Assembly (NCBI GenBank): GCA_001515945.1
Contig: LOER01000003.1
Location: forward strand, 62,001-126,000
DNA length: 64,000 bases
DNA from: Desulfitibacter sp. BRH_c19
GTDB lineage: Bacteria > Bacillota > DSM-16504 > Desulfitibacterales > Desulfitibacteraceae
Direction: 5' to 3'
Shown here one piece after another: positions 52,815 through 62,817 of this stretch. Each line of letters starts with the position of its first letter. Positions within the stretch are counted from its first letter, which is position 1. The notes beneath the pieces were generated by a model. The model ran no database searches, was not told where the DNA came from, and saw only the letters and a program-made list of their open reading frames with translations. A program made the translations under genes and the position numbers.

Positions 52815-53207
52815 ATGAATTGGTTAAGGAAGTTTATGGTTGGGAGATATGGAGGGGATCAGCTCTCTATTTTTTTATTTGTGTTATCAATAGTTTTAAC
52901 ATTGATAGGTCAACTTGCTGAAATACCAATATTAATGACAATAAGTTATATTCCTTTATTTGTGGCTATCTACAGAATCCTTTCAAACGACGTGCAAAAG
53001 CGCAGAATGGAGAATTATAAGTTTGCCATGCTTGTAAGTCCTATTTACTCTAAGTTAAAAAAAGCCCAAAATCGTATTAAAGGCTCAAAGACACATAAAT
53101 ATTTTAAGTGTGCCAAGTGTAAGACGATTCTGCGGGTTCCAAAAGGCAAAGGAAAAATCTTGGTTACATGCCCCAAATGTAAAACAAAGTTTACTACAAA
53201 GAAATAA
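52815..53207 (+). CDS. Membrane protein with C-terminal zinc ribbon
   Basis: 130 aa. Two membrane helices (about residues 18-53: SIFLFVLSIVLTLIGQL and MTISYIPLFVAIYRIL), a basic linker, then a cytoplasmic zinc ribbon with two Cys pairs (FKCAKCKTILRVPKGKG and VTCPKCKTKFTTKK). Such ribbons bind zinc and often nucleic acid or protein partners. ATG 52815 is preferred over GTG 52806 or ATG 52812: TTGGAG is at 52801-52806. It is followed after 50 bases by a J-domain membrane protein. Confidence 0.72.
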   Translation: MNWLRKFMVGRYGGDQLSIFLFVLSIVLTLIGQLAEIPILMTISYIPLFVAIYRILSNDVQKRRMENYKFAMLVSPIYSKLKKAQNRIKGSKTHKYFKCAKCKTILRVPKGKGKILVTCPKCKTKFTTKK

Positions 53208-53258
53208 GAAAAATAGTGTTTAGCAAAACTTAATGCAATAGGGAGAGGTTAGCTGTAG

Positions 53259-54053
53259 ATGAGACTAATTAAGAAGTTATCAGGGAAAATTTTATATGCA
53301 ATAGCTAGGACATTATCTATAATAATGGAAATTTTAATACAGCTAATAGAAACTGTAGTGTTATTTGTAAGAAGTGTATTTAAAGGTTGTGTAGCTTTAA
53401 TAAGTATGGGTGGTTGTTTATTGTTTTTCTTGATTGTTGGTCCTTTGGGTTTTAGGATATTAATGGATCCTGTTACGCTATATACTATATTGTTCTTATT
53501 AATATTGTCAACAATTGGTGTTAAATTTGTATATTATTTGAAGTATCTAAAATTTATTACAACCGGATTTCTATTTAATCTTGCCAATTACCTTATGGAT
53601 GGGATGAATTATCAATATAAATCTTTAAGTGAATACAAAGTGGCTTACAAAAAAGCAGAAGAGGAAAGGAAAAGAAGAGAACAACAACGTTATTATGAGC
53701 AGCAAAGACAATGGGGAGAACGAATTAAACAACAATGGCATCAACAAAATTCCCAAAGATGGCAAGGTAGCAACGGTGATTATGGTGGCCAGGGTAGTTT
53801 CCAGTATGGTTATTTAAATCCGAGTGCTGAGTTTAAAAATAAGTATGAAAGAAGTTCTGATGTTTTAGGTGTGTCATATGATGTAGATAAAAATCAAATT
53901 AAATTGGCATATAGAAGAAAGGCAAAAGAGTATCATCCAGATCTGAACAAAGTTCCAGGTGCAACAAAGATGTTTCAAGAAATCAATGATGCATATGAGT
54001 TTTTGAATGATGATAATATACAAAGGTATAAAAATGTTCAAAAGAATGAATAA
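53259..54053 (+). CDS. Membrane-anchored J-domain (DnaJ-like) protein
   Basis: 264 aa. Two or three hydrophobic segments (about residues 42-110), a basic Gln/Arg-rich coiled stretch (about 130-175), then a C-terminal J domain with the essential HPD in KEYHPDLNKVPGATKMFQEI. Orphan J-proteins of this kind recruit DnaK to a membrane site. No DnaK or GrpE gene is nearby. Translation from ATG 53259, after GGGAGAGG. Probably in one unit with the zinc-ribbon gene; a terminator follows at 54067. Confidence 0.8.
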   Translation: MRLIKKLSGKILYAIARTLSIIMEILIQLIETVVLFVRSVFKGCVALISMGGCLLFFLIVGPLGFRILMDPVTLYTILFLLILSTIGVKFVYYLKYLKFITTGFLFNLANYLMDGMNYQYKSLSEYKVAYKKAEEERKRREQQRYYEQQRQWGERIKQQWHQQNSQRWQGSNGDYGGQGSFQYGYLNPSAEFKNKYERSSDVLGVSYDVDKNQIKLAYRRKAKEYHPDLNKVPGATKMFQEINDAYEFLNDDNIQRYKNVQKNE

Positions 54054-54066
54054 ACGGAAAATTTGG

Positions 54067-54099
54067 CGGTTGGGGTGATTCACCTTAACCGGTTTTTTT
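54067..54099 (+). terminator. Terminator after the J-domain gene
   Basis: CGGTTGGGGTG (54067-54077) and CACCTTAACCG (54081-54091) pair, with two G-U, around ATT; T run 54093-54099. Confidence 0.8.
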
Positions 54100-54322
54100 A
54101 TAATAGTTATATTTGTTGTGATGTTGCAATTAACGGTAAACAATCAAGAGGTATTAAAGGGGTATGTTTGTTATTAAAGAGTATCTTGTCGAAGATAGTG
54201 ATAAATCGAAGGGGAGAAGAAGGAGAATCAAAAACTACAAAGAATATAGGATATGCAAGATAATGGAAAATGTGAATAAGATAGACTAAAAAGTAGTTTT
54301 AATTTTTAGGAGTGATTATACA

Positions 54323-55348
54323 ATGAAGGCCTTAGTAAAAAAATATTCAAAGCCTGGTCTTTGGTTGGATGAAGTAGAAATACCTAAGGTTGGTAAAAAT
54401 GATGTATTGGTAAAAATAAAGAAAACAGCAATCTGTGGGACAGATGTTCATATTTATCAATGGGATGAGTGGTCACAAAAAACTATACCAGTACCAATGA
54501 TCATAGGCCATGAATTTGTGGGTGAAGTAGTGGACTTTGGGGAAAATGTACATGATGTAGAAATCGGTGAAATTGTATCAGGTGAAGGACATGTGGTTTG
54601 TGGACAATGTCGTAATTGTTTGGCTGGCAGACGCCATCTCTGTAATAAAACTAGTGGGATAGGTGTCAATCGCCCTGGTGCATTTGCAGAATACCTGTCC
54701 ATACCAGTAACCAACATATGGCGCTGTGATCCAAAAATTCCTCTAGATGTGCTGGCTTGTTTTGATCCATTTGGTAATGCAGTACATACTGCCCTTAGCT
54801 TTGATGTTCTAGGTGAGGATGTTTTAATAACAGGTGCTGGACCCATTGGAATTATGGCAGTAGCAGTAGCCAAACATGCTGGTGCACGATACATCGTGGT
54901 TACAGATGTGAATGAATATCGTTTGGATTTGGCTAGAAAAATGGGAGCCACCAGAACTATCAATATCAAGGAAAGTAGTATTGAACAAGCCTTTAAAGAT
55001 TTAGGTATGAAAGAAGGTTATGATGTTGGTATGGAAATGTCGGGCAACGCCTCAGCTTTTCAAAATCTTATCCAAAATATGTGCCATGGGGGTAAAATTG
55101 CAGTCCTAGGGATTCAACAACCAGACACCATTATTGACTGGAACACCTTGGTATTTAATGGCTTGACAATTAAAGGGATTTACGGACGTGAAATGTATGA
55201 AACTTGGTACAAAATGACATCTATGATTCAATCCGGTTTAGATATTACTCCAGTCATTACACATCATTTTCATTATACGGATTATCAAAAGGCATTTGAA
55301 ACAATGGCTTCTGGACAGTCAGGAAAAGTTATTCTTGAGTGGAGTTAG
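54323..55348 (+). CDS. tdh: L-threonine 3-dehydrogenase
   Basis: Zinc- and NAD-dependent medium-chain dehydrogenase, 341 aa, that makes 2-amino-3-oxobutanoate from threonine. Motifs: catalytic zinc ligands in [12 protein letters not shown] and the following GHEFVGEVV; a structural zinc cysteine cluster ([19 protein letters not shown]); the Rossmann motif [29 protein letters not shown] upstream of ATG. The kbl gene begins 40 bases later; the pair forms the classical threonine-to-glycine route. Confidence 0.95.
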   Translation: MKALVKKYSKPGLWLDEVEIPKVGKNDVLVKIKKTAICGTDVHIYQWDEWSQKTIPVPMIIGHEFVGEVVDFGENVHDVEIGEIVSGEGHVVCGQCRNCLAGRRHLCNKTSGIGVNRPGAFAEYLSIPVTNIWRCDPKIPLDVLACFDPFGNAVHTALSFDVLGEDVLITGAGPIGIMAVAVAKHAGARYIVVTDVNEYRLDLARKMGATRTINIKESSIEQAFKDLGMKEGYDVGMEMSGNASAFQNLIQNMCHGGKIAVLGIQQPDTIIDWNTLVFNGLTIKGIYGREMYETWYKMTSMIQSGLDITPVITHHFHYTDYQKAFETMASGQSGKVILEWS

Positions 55349-55389
55349 TATTAGAAAAGAATGATTGCTATATAGGAGGTATAAACAAA

Positions 55390-56571
55390 ATGAATGAAAC
55401 CTTAAACAAGGTGTTAGGAGAAAAAATTGCAGACTTACAGGAACAAAAATTATTTAGAGACCTTAAGGTGATAGAGAGTGCTCAGGGACCTAGAGTGATC
55501 ATTGCCGGAAAAGAAGTAATTAATCTCTCATCAAATAATTATCTAGGACTGGCAACTCACCCAAAAATGGTTGAAAAAGCAGTAGAAGCAACCAAGGAGT
55601 TAGGTGTAGGTTCGGGTGCAGTTAGAACAATAGCTGGAACATTAAAAATCCATCAGGAGCTAGAAGAAAAGCTTGCAAAATTTAAGCATACAGAGGCAGC
55701 CTTAGTTTTCCAATCTGGCTTTACATGTAATATGGGAGTGATTGAGCCTCTACTTTCAAAAGAAGATGTTATTATAAGCGACGAATTCAATCATGCTAGT
55801 ATCATAGATGGTATTAGACTAAGTAAAGCTGCTCGTAAAATATTCAAACATAGTGACATGGAGTCTTTGGAAGAACAACTCAAAGCATCAAACAGTTATA
55901 GGTTGAAATTAATTATCACAGATGGAGTATTCAGTATGGATGGTGATATAGCTAAACTACCAGAAATTGTAGACTTAGCTGAAAAATATGATGCTTTTGT
56001 AATGGTAGATGATGCACATTCAAGTGGAGTTTTAGGATCTAATGGCAGGGGTAGTGTAGACCATTTTAAACTTAATGGAAGAGTAGATATCCAGGTAGGC
56101 ACTTTATCTAAGGCAGTAGGGGTATTAGGTGGTTATATTGCAGGAAGTAGAAGGCTAATAGATTTCCTAAGACATAAGGGGCGTCCATTTCTTTTTAGTA
56201 CTTCTCATCCACCAGGAGTAGTGGCAGCTAATATTGCAGCTATCGATGTACTTTTGGAGGAACCAGAATTGATTGATAAGCTATGGGAGAATACTAGATA
56301 TTTTAAGAATGCATTAGATCAGTTTGGATTTAATACTGGGAAAAGTGAAACTCCTATAATCCCAATTATTGTTGGTGAGGGTGCCTTAGCTATGTCATTA
56401 AGTGATGCTTTATTAGAGGAGGGGGTGTTTTGTACAGGAATTGGCTTTCCTACTGTCCCACAAGACAAATCACGAGTACGTACGATTGTAACTGCTACTC
56501 ATACAAAAGCTGATCTAGATAGAGCAGTAGAGGCTTTTGCTAAGGTAGGTAGAAAGCTTGAATTATTTTAA
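55390..56571 (+). CDS. kbl: Glycine C-acetyltransferase (2-amino-3-ketobutyrate CoA ligase)
   Basis: PLP enzyme of the alpha-oxoamine synthase group, 393 aa, that splits 2-amino-3-oxobutanoate with CoA to glycine and acetyl-CoA. Markers: [39 protein letters not shown], and the Schiff-base Lys in [16 protein letters not shown]. Start ATG 55390 has AGGAGGT nine bases upstream; the open frame extends back into tdh without a better start. Coupled with tdh. Confidence 0.95.
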   Translation: MNETLNKVLGEKIADLQEQKLFRDLKVIESAQGPRVIIAGKEVINLSSNNYLGLATHPKMVEKAVEATKELGVGSGAVRTIAGTLKIHQELEEKLAKFKHTEAALVFQSGFTCNMGVIEPLLSKEDVIISDEFNHASIIDGIRLSKAARKIFKHSDMESLEEQLKASNSYRLKLIITDGVFSMDGDIAKLPEIVDLAEKYDAFVMVDDAHSSGVLGSNGRGSVDHFKLNGRVDIQVGTLSKAVGVLGGYIAGSRRLIDFLRHKGRPFLFSTSHPPGVVAANIAAIDVLLEEPELIDKLWENTRYFKNALDQFGFNTGKSETPIIPIIVGEGALAMSLSDALLEEGVFCTGIGFPTVPQDKSRVRTIVTATHTKADLDRAVEAFAKVGRKLELF

Positions 56572-56614
56572 ACTAGCAGCTTAAATTAATAGTATGAGTA
56601 TTTTGAAAAAAGTA

Positions 56615-56643
56615 TTGTTAGATTATGGAATGTGCATTATAAT
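56615..56643 (+). promoter_or_regulatory. Promoter of the liv operon
   Basis: TTGTTA (56615-56620), 17 bases, TATAAT (56638-56643), about 75 bases before the TTG start of the binding protein. Confidence 0.7.
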
Positions 56644-56720
56644 TGGAAATATATAGTTATATATTTATATCCTGAAGTAATAAGTACATAATGTTCTAAA
56701 AAAATGAGGGGGTTTTCTAT

Positions 56721-57902
56721 TTGAAAAAGTATTTATTGATTTTAATGGTAATGCTTCTAGTCTTATCATTAGGACTTGGCGGATGTGGTAGTCCAGCAGA
56801 AGAAAATGAGGGAGAAGAAGCACCAGAAGTAGTAGAGGAGGATGTAATTAAAATTGGAGTATTCCAACCTTTAACTGGTGCCAACGCTGCCGGTGGTGAA
56901 CTTGAGGTAGAAGGTGTTGAGTTAGCAAACGAGTTATACCCAGAGGTATTAGGTAAAAAGGTTGAACTTGTTGTTGTTGACAACAGATCTGATGTTCAAG
57001 AAGCTGCTAGTGCTGCAAACAGATTGATAGAAAGAGATCAGGTTACTGCAATTATAGGAAGTTGGGGTAGTGGTTTTTCTATGGCAGCAGGAGATTCTGT
57101 TAGAGATAATCAAATACCAGCAGTAGCGGCATCTGCTACAAATCCTTTAGTAACAGCAGGGAACGACTATTATTTCAGAGTATGCTTTATCGATCCTTTC
57201 CAAGGAGTAGTTATGGCTAATTATGCATATAACAATCTTGGTGCTAGAAAAGCTGCTATTGTTCGAGAGATTTCTAATGACTATGCAGTTGGACTAGGAA
57301 AATTCTTTGAAGATGCTTTTATTGAGTTAACTGGAGATCCTGATTCAATAGTGGCAATCGCTGATTATCAAACAGGTGACCAAGATTTTACTTCACAATT
57401 ATTGAATGTAAATGCTCAAAATCCAGATGTCATCTTTGCACCAGGGAACTTTACTGAGTCTGCATTAGTTGTTCGTCAAGCCAAAGAACAGGGGATTGAT
57501 GTTCCGTTTATCGGTGGAGATACCTGGGAAACACCTGAATTTATTGATATCGGTCAAGAGCATGTTGAAGGAGTTGTATTCTCAACCTTCTTTACATCAG
57601 AAGTACCGATTACTGCAGAATCAGAAACATTCTTAGCAGAATATAGAAGCAGATACGATAAAGAGCCTGCTGCTGTTACAGCACTTGGATATGATGCTTA
57701 TATATTAATCCTTGATGCTATTGAGAGAGCTGGCGAAGTAGATCCTGTAAAAATTAGGGATGAGATTGCTAAGACATCTGGTTTTGAAGGTGCGGCAGGA
57801 ATCATTACCTTGGATGAAAATGGAGATGCTGTAAAGAGTGCTGTTATCAAAACAGTTAAAGATGGTAATTTTGTTTACATGGATACCGTTGAACCATTTT
57901 AG
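56721..57902 (+). CDS. livJ: Amino-acid ABC transporter substrate-binding lipoprotein (LivJ-like)
   Basis: 393 aa. N-terminal lipoprotein signal with lipobox LGLGGC (Cys22), then an acidic spacer and a type I periplasmic-binding fold (Leu/Ile/Val-binding family: VIKIGVFQPLTGANAAGGEL, IIGSWGSGFSMAAGDSV and VTALGYDAYILILDAIERAG). Anchored outside the membrane, it delivers the ligand to LivHM. Start is TTG 56721 after GAGGGGG. Ligand not provable; near tdh-kbl, threonine, glycine or branched-chain amino acids are plausible. Two strong hairpins separate it from livH. Confidence 0.9.
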   Translation: MKKYLLILMVMLLVLSLGLGGCGSPAEENEGEEAPEVVEEDVIKIGVFQPLTGANAAGGELEVEGVELANELYPEVLGKKVELVVVDNRSDVQEAASAANRLIERDQVTAIIGSWGSGFSMAAGDSVRDNQIPAVAASATNPLVTAGNDYYFRVCFIDPFQGVVMANYAYNNLGARKAAIVREISNDYAVGLGKFFEDAFIELTGDPDSIVAIADYQTGDQDFTSQLLNVNAQNPDVIFAPGNFTESALVVRQAKEQGIDVPFIGGDTWETPEFIDIGQEHVEGVVFSTFFTSEVPITAESETFLAEYRSRYDKEPAAVTALGYDAYILILDAIERAGEVDPVKIRDEIAKTSGFEGAAGIITLDENGDAVKSAVIKTVKDGNFVYMDTVEPF

Positions 57903-57916
57903 TATAACAAATGATG

Positions 57917-58009
57917 TTGTGCTTCTCTTCAATTAGGTGGGGAAGCACAATGATCTTCAATATATTGCTAAGACTCCCACTTTACCAAAAGTGCGGGTCT
58001 TAGCAATAT
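57917..58009 (+). promoter_or_regulatory. Two hairpins between livJ and livH
   Basis: Hairpin 1: TTGTGCTTC (57917-57925) with GAAGCACAA (57942-57950). Hairpin 2: a 22-base stem (57962-57983 with 57988-58009), one G-U and one mismatch, four-base loop ACCA. No T run follows. They probably protect the livJ message or allow partial termination, so that the binding protein is made in excess over the permease. Confidence 0.65.
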
Positions 58010-58120
58010 GTCTTTGATAAAGTAAAACTTTTAACAGATAAACGTAATTAAAGTCAGTTGAAGTAAAATCCCCCTAAACTAAGTCTCATTTTATGCAAAT
58101 TAAAACTAGGTGGTGGACTT

Positions 58121-59014
58121 ATGACTTTTGATTTATTTCTGCAATATTTAACAAATGGAATTTCATTAGGAAGTTTGTATGCACTTATCGCCATCGGCTA
58201 TACCATGGTTTACGGCATACTTAAGTTAATTAACTTTGCCCATGGTGAAATATTCATGATGTCAGTGTACTTTGCTTTTTATGGAGTTGCAGTTTTTAGC
58301 ATGCCTTGGTATGTATCTGCTATTGTTGCCATCGCCATAACGGCACTTTTAGGTATGGGGATGGAGAGAGCCGCATATAAACCTCTTAGAGAATCTCCAA
58401 GAATTACTATTATGGTATCAGCTATTGGAGCATCCTTTTTTTTGCAAAACCTCGCTGTTGTTTTATTTGGTGGTAGACCAAAAGCTTTTCCAGATATAAG
58501 CCTTTTGACAGATATTATGCATGTGGGTGCTGTAACCTTTCAAAGGCTAACCGTAATTATACCAGTTGTAACAACTATTTTATTATTTATGTTGCTTTAT
58601 TTAGTAAATAACACAAAAACAGGTATGGCTATGAGGGCGGTATCAAGGGATTATGAGACAGCTAGACTTATGGGTGTAGATGTCAATAGAACCATAACTA
58701 TAACATTTGGAATAGGTTCTATACTCGCTGCCATAGGAGGAATTATGTGGGGAGCAAAATTTCCGCAAGTTGCACCTTTTATGGGAGTAATGCCAGGGCT
58801 TAAATGCTTTATCGCTGCAGTTGTAGGTGGGATAGGCAATATTACAGGTGCAATAATAGGTGGGTTAATTTTAGGTATTGGTGAAATTATGCTAATTGCT
58901 TTTATACCCGATTTGACTGGCTATCGTGATGCCTTTGCATTTATTTTGTTAATTGGAATTTTATTATTCAGACCTACTGGCATCATGGGCGAAAAAATAT
59001 CGGAGAAGGTGTAG
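58121..59014 (+). CDS. livH: Branched-chain amino-acid ABC permease LivH
   Basis: 297 aa, about eight membrane helices. FLQYLTNGISLGSLYALIAI and MVYGILKLINFAHGEIFMMS are the LivH signatures; AVVGGIGNITGAIIGGLILG contains the permease loop that contacts the ATPase. AGGTGGTGG precedes ATG 58121. Followed by livM three bases later. Confidence 0.95.
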   Translation: MTFDLFLQYLTNGISLGSLYALIAIGYTMVYGILKLINFAHGEIFMMSVYFAFYGVAVFSMPWYVSAIVAIAITALLGMGMERAAYKPLRESPRITIMVSAIGASFFLQNLAVVLFGGRPKAFPDISLLTDIMHVGAVTFQRLTVIIPVVTTILLFMLLYLVNNTKTGMAMRAVSRDYETARLMGVDVNRTITITFGIGSILAAIGGIMWGAKFPQVAPFMGVMPGLKCFIAAVVGGIGNITGAIIGGLILGIGEIMLIAFIPDLTGYRDAFAFILLIGILLFRPTGIMGEKISEKV

Positions 59015-59017
59015 ACT

Positions 59018-60076
59018 ATGAAAAAGAGGGATACTATCTTAACCGTCCTATTTATTGCTTTGTTAGCGGTATTTCTTTGGCAAGCTGGGAACCATCTTGA
59101 TTCCTATAAGATAAGAATATTGAATTTATGTGCTATATATGCAATTTTGGCGCTGAGTCTAAACTTAATAAATGGATTTACTGGACTTTTATCCTTAGGA
59201 CATGCTGGATTTATGGCGGTAGGAGCATATACAACTGCGCTACTTACTATGTCTGAAGCTACAAAAGAACAGAATTTTTTCCTTGTGCCTATAGTGGAAC
59301 CATTAGCCTCAATTACACTTCCATTTCTTTCAGCTTTAATAATAGGAGGATTATTATCTGCTTTTGTAGCCTTTTTAATAGGTGCTCCAACTTTGAGACT
59401 CCGAGGGGATTATTTAGCTATTGCGACATTAGGTTTTTCTGAAATTATAAGAATTATATTTACAAATACACAAAGCATAACCAATGGACCCTTGGGATTA
59501 AAATCTATTCCGAATAATACGAATCTTTGGTGGACCTTTGGACTAGCACTTGCTACTTTTATTTTGATAAAGGCATTAATAGATAGCAGCTACGGTAAAG
59601 CACTTAAAGCTATACGGGAAGATGAAGTTGCAGCTGAAAGTATGGGTATCAGTCTCTTTAAACATAAGATGATTGCCTTTATGATAGCTGCTTTTTTTGC
59701 TGCCGTAGGTGGTGGGTTATTAGGAAGCTTAATTGGTGCTATTAATCCGATTATGTTTAGGTTTATATTAACCTTTAATGTATTGCTGATAGTTGTAATG
59801 GGTGGCATGGGTAGCATGACCGGATCTGTTATTTCTGCCTTTGTTGTAACGTCAGGGTTGGAGTATTTAAGGGTATTAGATGAAAACATCAATCTAGGAT
59901 TTATCAAACTAGCTGGTATTCCAGGACTTAGAATGGTTGTATTTGCAGGACTACTTATGATTGTAGTTATATTCTTTAAAAATGGATTAATGGGAACTAG
60001 GGAATTTACTTGGAATAAACTCATTAACTTCTTTACTATTAAAAAGAAGTTTAGAAAGAAGGAGGTGGGACAATAA
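59018..60076 (+). CDS. livM: Branched-chain amino-acid ABC permease LivM
   Basis: 352 aa. About nine helices; LSLNLINGFTGLLSLGHAGF and GAPTLRLRGDYLAIATLGFSE are typical LivM motifs, with VVMGGMGSMTGSVISA as the ATPase contact loop. It forms the membrane core with LivH. ATG overlaps nothing, but the next gene starts in its stop codon (TAATG). Confidence 0.95.
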   Translation: MKKRDTILTVLFIALLAVFLWQAGNHLDSYKIRILNLCAIYAILALSLNLINGFTGLLSLGHAGFMAVGAYTTALLTMSEATKEQNFFLVPIVEPLASITLPFLSALIIGGLLSAFVAFLIGAPTLRLRGDYLAIATLGFSEIIRIIFTNTQSITNGPLGLKSIPNNTNLWWTFGLALATFILIKALIDSSYGKALKAIREDEVAAESMGISLFKHKMIAFMIAAFFAAVGGGLLGSLIGAINPIMFRFILTFNVLLIVVMGGMGSMTGSVISAFVVTSGLEYLRVLDENINLGFIKLAGIPGLRMVVFAGLLMIVVIFFKNGLMGTREFTWNKLINFFTIKKKFRKKEVGQ

Positions 60077-60879
60077 TGGCAATATTAAAAACCGATGCAA
60101 TAACCATGCGGTTCGGCGGACTAGTTGCTGTAAATGAGTTTAGCTTGAATATTGAGAAAGGTGAAATAGTTGCTGTTATTGGTCCTAACGGTGCTGGAAA
60201 AACTACTGCCTTTAATATGATAACAGGAGTATATTGTCCTACACAGGGAGATATATACTTTGATGGGAAAAAAATAACTGGGTTGAAACCCCATACCATT
60301 ACAAAATATGGCATGGCTAGGACGTTTCAAAACATTCGACTCTTTAAGGAACTAAGTGTGTTGGATAATGTAGTTATTGCAAATCATCTTCATTTAAAAG
60401 CAAATTTACTACAATCTATTTTAGGTAACACCTATCCCGACATTTTAGATAGGTTTTGGCAGCCTAAATACAAAAAGGAAGAAAAAAGGATTTTGGAAAA
60501 ATCTCATATGCTTTTGGAAAAGGTAGGCTTAATTAATTTTATTGATGAAAAAGCTGATAGTTTGCCCTATGGTCTCCAGAGAAAGCTGGAAGTAGCTAGA
60601 GCCTTAGCTACCAATCCAAAGCTATTATTATTAGACGAACCTGCAGCTGGGATGAATCCAAAAGAGACTAGTGATTTAACAAGCTTTATAAGACAAATAA
60701 GAGATGATTTTGATCTAACAATCATTTTGATAGAACATCATATGCAGGTTGTTATGGATATCTCTGATAGGATATATGTTTTAGACTATGGAATTAATAT
60801 AGCTGAAGGCAATCCCTATGATATACAAAACAATGAAAAGGTAATACAAGCTTATTTGGGGGTGGCTGACGATGCTTAA
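60076..60879 (+). CDS. livG: Branched-chain amino-acid ABC ATPase LivG
   Basis: 267 aa ATP-binding subunit. Walker A GPNGAGKTTAFNMITG, signature LPYGLQRKLEVARAL (the usual LivG variant of the LSGGQ motif), Walker B LLLLDEPAAGMNP, and a switch His in LIEHHMQVV. Starts within the livM stop; its end overlaps livF by 8 bases. Works as a dimer with LivF. Confidence 0.96.
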   Translation: MAILKTDAITMRFGGLVAVNEFSLNIEKGEIVAVIGPNGAGKTTAFNMITGVYCPTQGDIYFDGKKITGLKPHTITKYGMARTFQNIRLFKELSVLDNVVIANHLHLKANLLQSILGNTYPDILDRFWQPKYKKEEKRILEKSHMLLEKVGLINFIDEKADSLPYGLQRKLEVARALATNPKLLLLDEPAAGMNPKETSDLTSFIRQIRDDFDLTIILIEHHMQVVMDISDRIYVLDYGINIAEGNPYDIQNNEKVIQAYLGVADDA

Positions 60880-61588
60880 AATAGAAGATTTAAGGGTTGC
60901 TTATGGAGGTATTCAAGCTTTAAAGGGCATAAGCCTTGAGGTGGAGGAGGGGAAAATTGTTGCCCTAATTGGTGCCAATGGTGCTGGTAAAAGCACTACC
61001 CTTCGTTCTATTGTAGGTTTAGTAAAACCTCAAAGCGGTAACATAATCTATCGTGGTGAAAACCTATCTAAGGTAGAGGCGAAGGATATGGTGAAGAGGG
61101 GTATTACTTTAGTGCCAGAGGGCAGAAGGGTTTTTGGTAACTTAACAGTACTGGAAAACCTAAAAATAGGTGCTTACTATAGAACAGATGAAGCAAATAT
61201 TAAACAAGACTTAGAATGGATTCATTCCTTGTTTCCAATATTAAAGGAGAGATCATGGCAACAGGCTGGAACCTTGTCTGGGGGAGAACAACAGATGCTA
61301 GCGGTAGGTAGAGCCTTAATGTCGAGACCCAAGCTATTAATGATGGATGAACCATCCCTAGGATTGGCACCATTAATTGTTAAAGAGATTTTTAATATTA
61401 TACAAAAAATTCATAAAGAAGGAGTTACTATTCTTCTAATTGAACAAAATGCTAATATTGCCTTGAAAATTGCAGATACGGCATATGTTATGGAAACTGG
61501 AAAGATTACCATACAAGGAAACGGTAAGGATCTTTTAACAAATGAGGATGTGAAAAAGGCTTACCTTGGAGAAAGTGTACACAGTTAA
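60872..61588 (+). CDS. livF: Branched-chain amino-acid ABC ATPase LivF
   Basis: 238 aa. Walker A GANGAGKSTTLRSIVG, signature LSGGEQQMLAVGRALM, Walker B LLMMDEPSLGLAP and H-loop replaced by LLIEQNANIAL, as in other LivF proteins. Last gene of the operon; GGGGGTGG lies before the ATG, inside livG. A terminator follows at 61595. Confidence 0.96.
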   Translation: MLKIEDLRVAYGGIQALKGISLEVEEGKIVALIGANGAGKSTTLRSIVGLVKPQSGNIIYRGENLSKVEAKDMVKRGITLVPEGRRVFGNLTVLENLKIGAYYRTDEANIKQDLEWIHSLFPILKERSWQQAGTLSGGEQQMLAVGRALMSRPKLLMMDEPSLGLAPLIVKEIFNIIQKIHKEGVTILLIEQNANIALKIADTAYVMETGKITIQGNGKDLLTNEDVKKAYLGESVHS

Positions 61589-61594
61589 GAAAAG

Positions 61595-61632
61595 AATCTC
61601 TAAATTCTCTGTTGAGAGTTTAGAGATTTTTT
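61595..61632 (+). terminator. Terminator of the liv operon
   Basis: AATCTCTAAA (61595-61604) with TTTAGAGATT (61619-61628), inner TCTC/GAGA pairing, T run to 61632. Confidence 0.9.
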
Positions 61633-61746
61633 AATCAATGCAATTTAGAAAGAATTTTTTCCTTCTAAAAGTCCGACATTTTATCTTGACTATTAGGTTA
61701 AAGTATAAAAGGAAATACTTATACAAGAAAATAGGGTGGTATATTT

Positions 61747-62700
61747 ATGAGAGTTAGGCTCGGTTACGTTGCAATTGCTTTAGGACTTCCTAGAGTTACT
61801 TCATCTAGTAATGTGACATATACATACTATCAAAAATTAAATACCGAAGGAAAAATAAATAAACTTAAGCAAGTTTCAAACTCTAATATTGTAGCCTTAA
61901 AAAAGATACTGGAATATAATATTAAAAACAATGTTCATTTTTATAGAATAACCTCCTCTCTTATTCCGCTTGCAACTCATCCAGGCGTAAACTGGGATTA
62001 TAGAACTATATTTAATGTGGATTTTAAGCTCCTTGGCGATATTATAAGAGATAACAATATGAGAGTAGATACCCATCCAGATCAATTCAATGTAATAAAC
62101 AGCGTAGACCATAAGGTAGTAGAAAATACTAAGAAGAATTTATGGTTCCATGCTAATCTATTTAAAGATATGGGATATTCCATTGGTAAGATGGTACTTC
62201 ATTTGGGAAGTGCTGCAGGAGGTAAAGATGCAGCACTTAAGAGATTTGAGGATAATTTCAAGAACTATCCGGATGAAATTACATCTAAACTGATTCTAGA
62301 AAATGATGATAAAACATTTACTGCCAAAGAAACTCTTCAGTTATGCAAAAACTTAGGCATTCCTATGGTATTAGATGTTCATCATCACAAATGCAATAAT
62401 GGTGGTGATAATGTTGTAGAAATATTGCCTGATATTTTTGATACATGGAATGGTGAAGTACTTCCGCCGAAGCTTCATTTTTCAAGTCCTAAAGATAGTC
62501 CTAAAGATCGACAGCATACAGATTTCATTGATGGACATAACTTTGTGGAATTTATAGAGTGCTGTAAACCGTTCAATAAGGATATAGACATAATGATCGA
62601 AGCAAAAAAGAAAGATTTTGCTTTATATGATCTTGTACATTCGATAAAGAATTTAAGGAAGGATTGGAAATGGATAGATTCTTCTACATTTGAACTTTAA
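61747..62700 (+). CDS. uvsE: UV DNA damage endonuclease UvsE (UVDE family)
   Basis: 317 aa TIM-barrel endonuclease that nicks DNA 5' of UV photoproducts and other lesions, using metal ions. RLGYVAIALGLPRVTSSSNV, FYRITSSLIPLATHP, RVDTHPDQFNVINS, VLHLGSAAGGKDAA, ENDDKTF and VLDVHHHKCNN are the metal-binding and family motifs. AGGGTGG precedes the ATG. Single gene with a terminator before it; arsM follows after 117 bases. Confidence 0.94.
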   Translation: MRVRLGYVAIALGLPRVTSSSNVTYTYYQKLNTEGKINKLKQVSNSNIVALKKILEYNIKNNVHFYRITSSLIPLATHPGVNWDYRTIFNVDFKLLGDIIRDNNMRVDTHPDQFNVINSVDHKVVENTKKNLWFHANLFKDMGYSIGKMVLHLGSAAGGKDAALKRFEDNFKNYPDEITSKLILENDDKTFTAKETLQLCKNLGIPMVLDVHHHKCNNGGDNVVEILPDIFDTWNGEVLPPKLHFSSPKDSPKDRQHTDFIDGHNFVEFIECCKPFNKDIDIMIEAKKKDFALYDLVHSIKNLRKDWKWIDSSTFEL

Positions 62701-62817
62701 AATTATTTAGTGCTGGAGGATTTCAAACTAGGATATCCTTCCTACTGATGATTGTCCTTTAGTCTAAACCTTTATAGATGAAATATTGAAAAAATTAAGA
62801 GGAGGATATATAGATAT

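Noticed and set aside
54063-54263. 66-codon open frame after the J-domain gene
   Set aside because: It begins inside the terminator hairpin, has no ribosome site and no protein-like composition.
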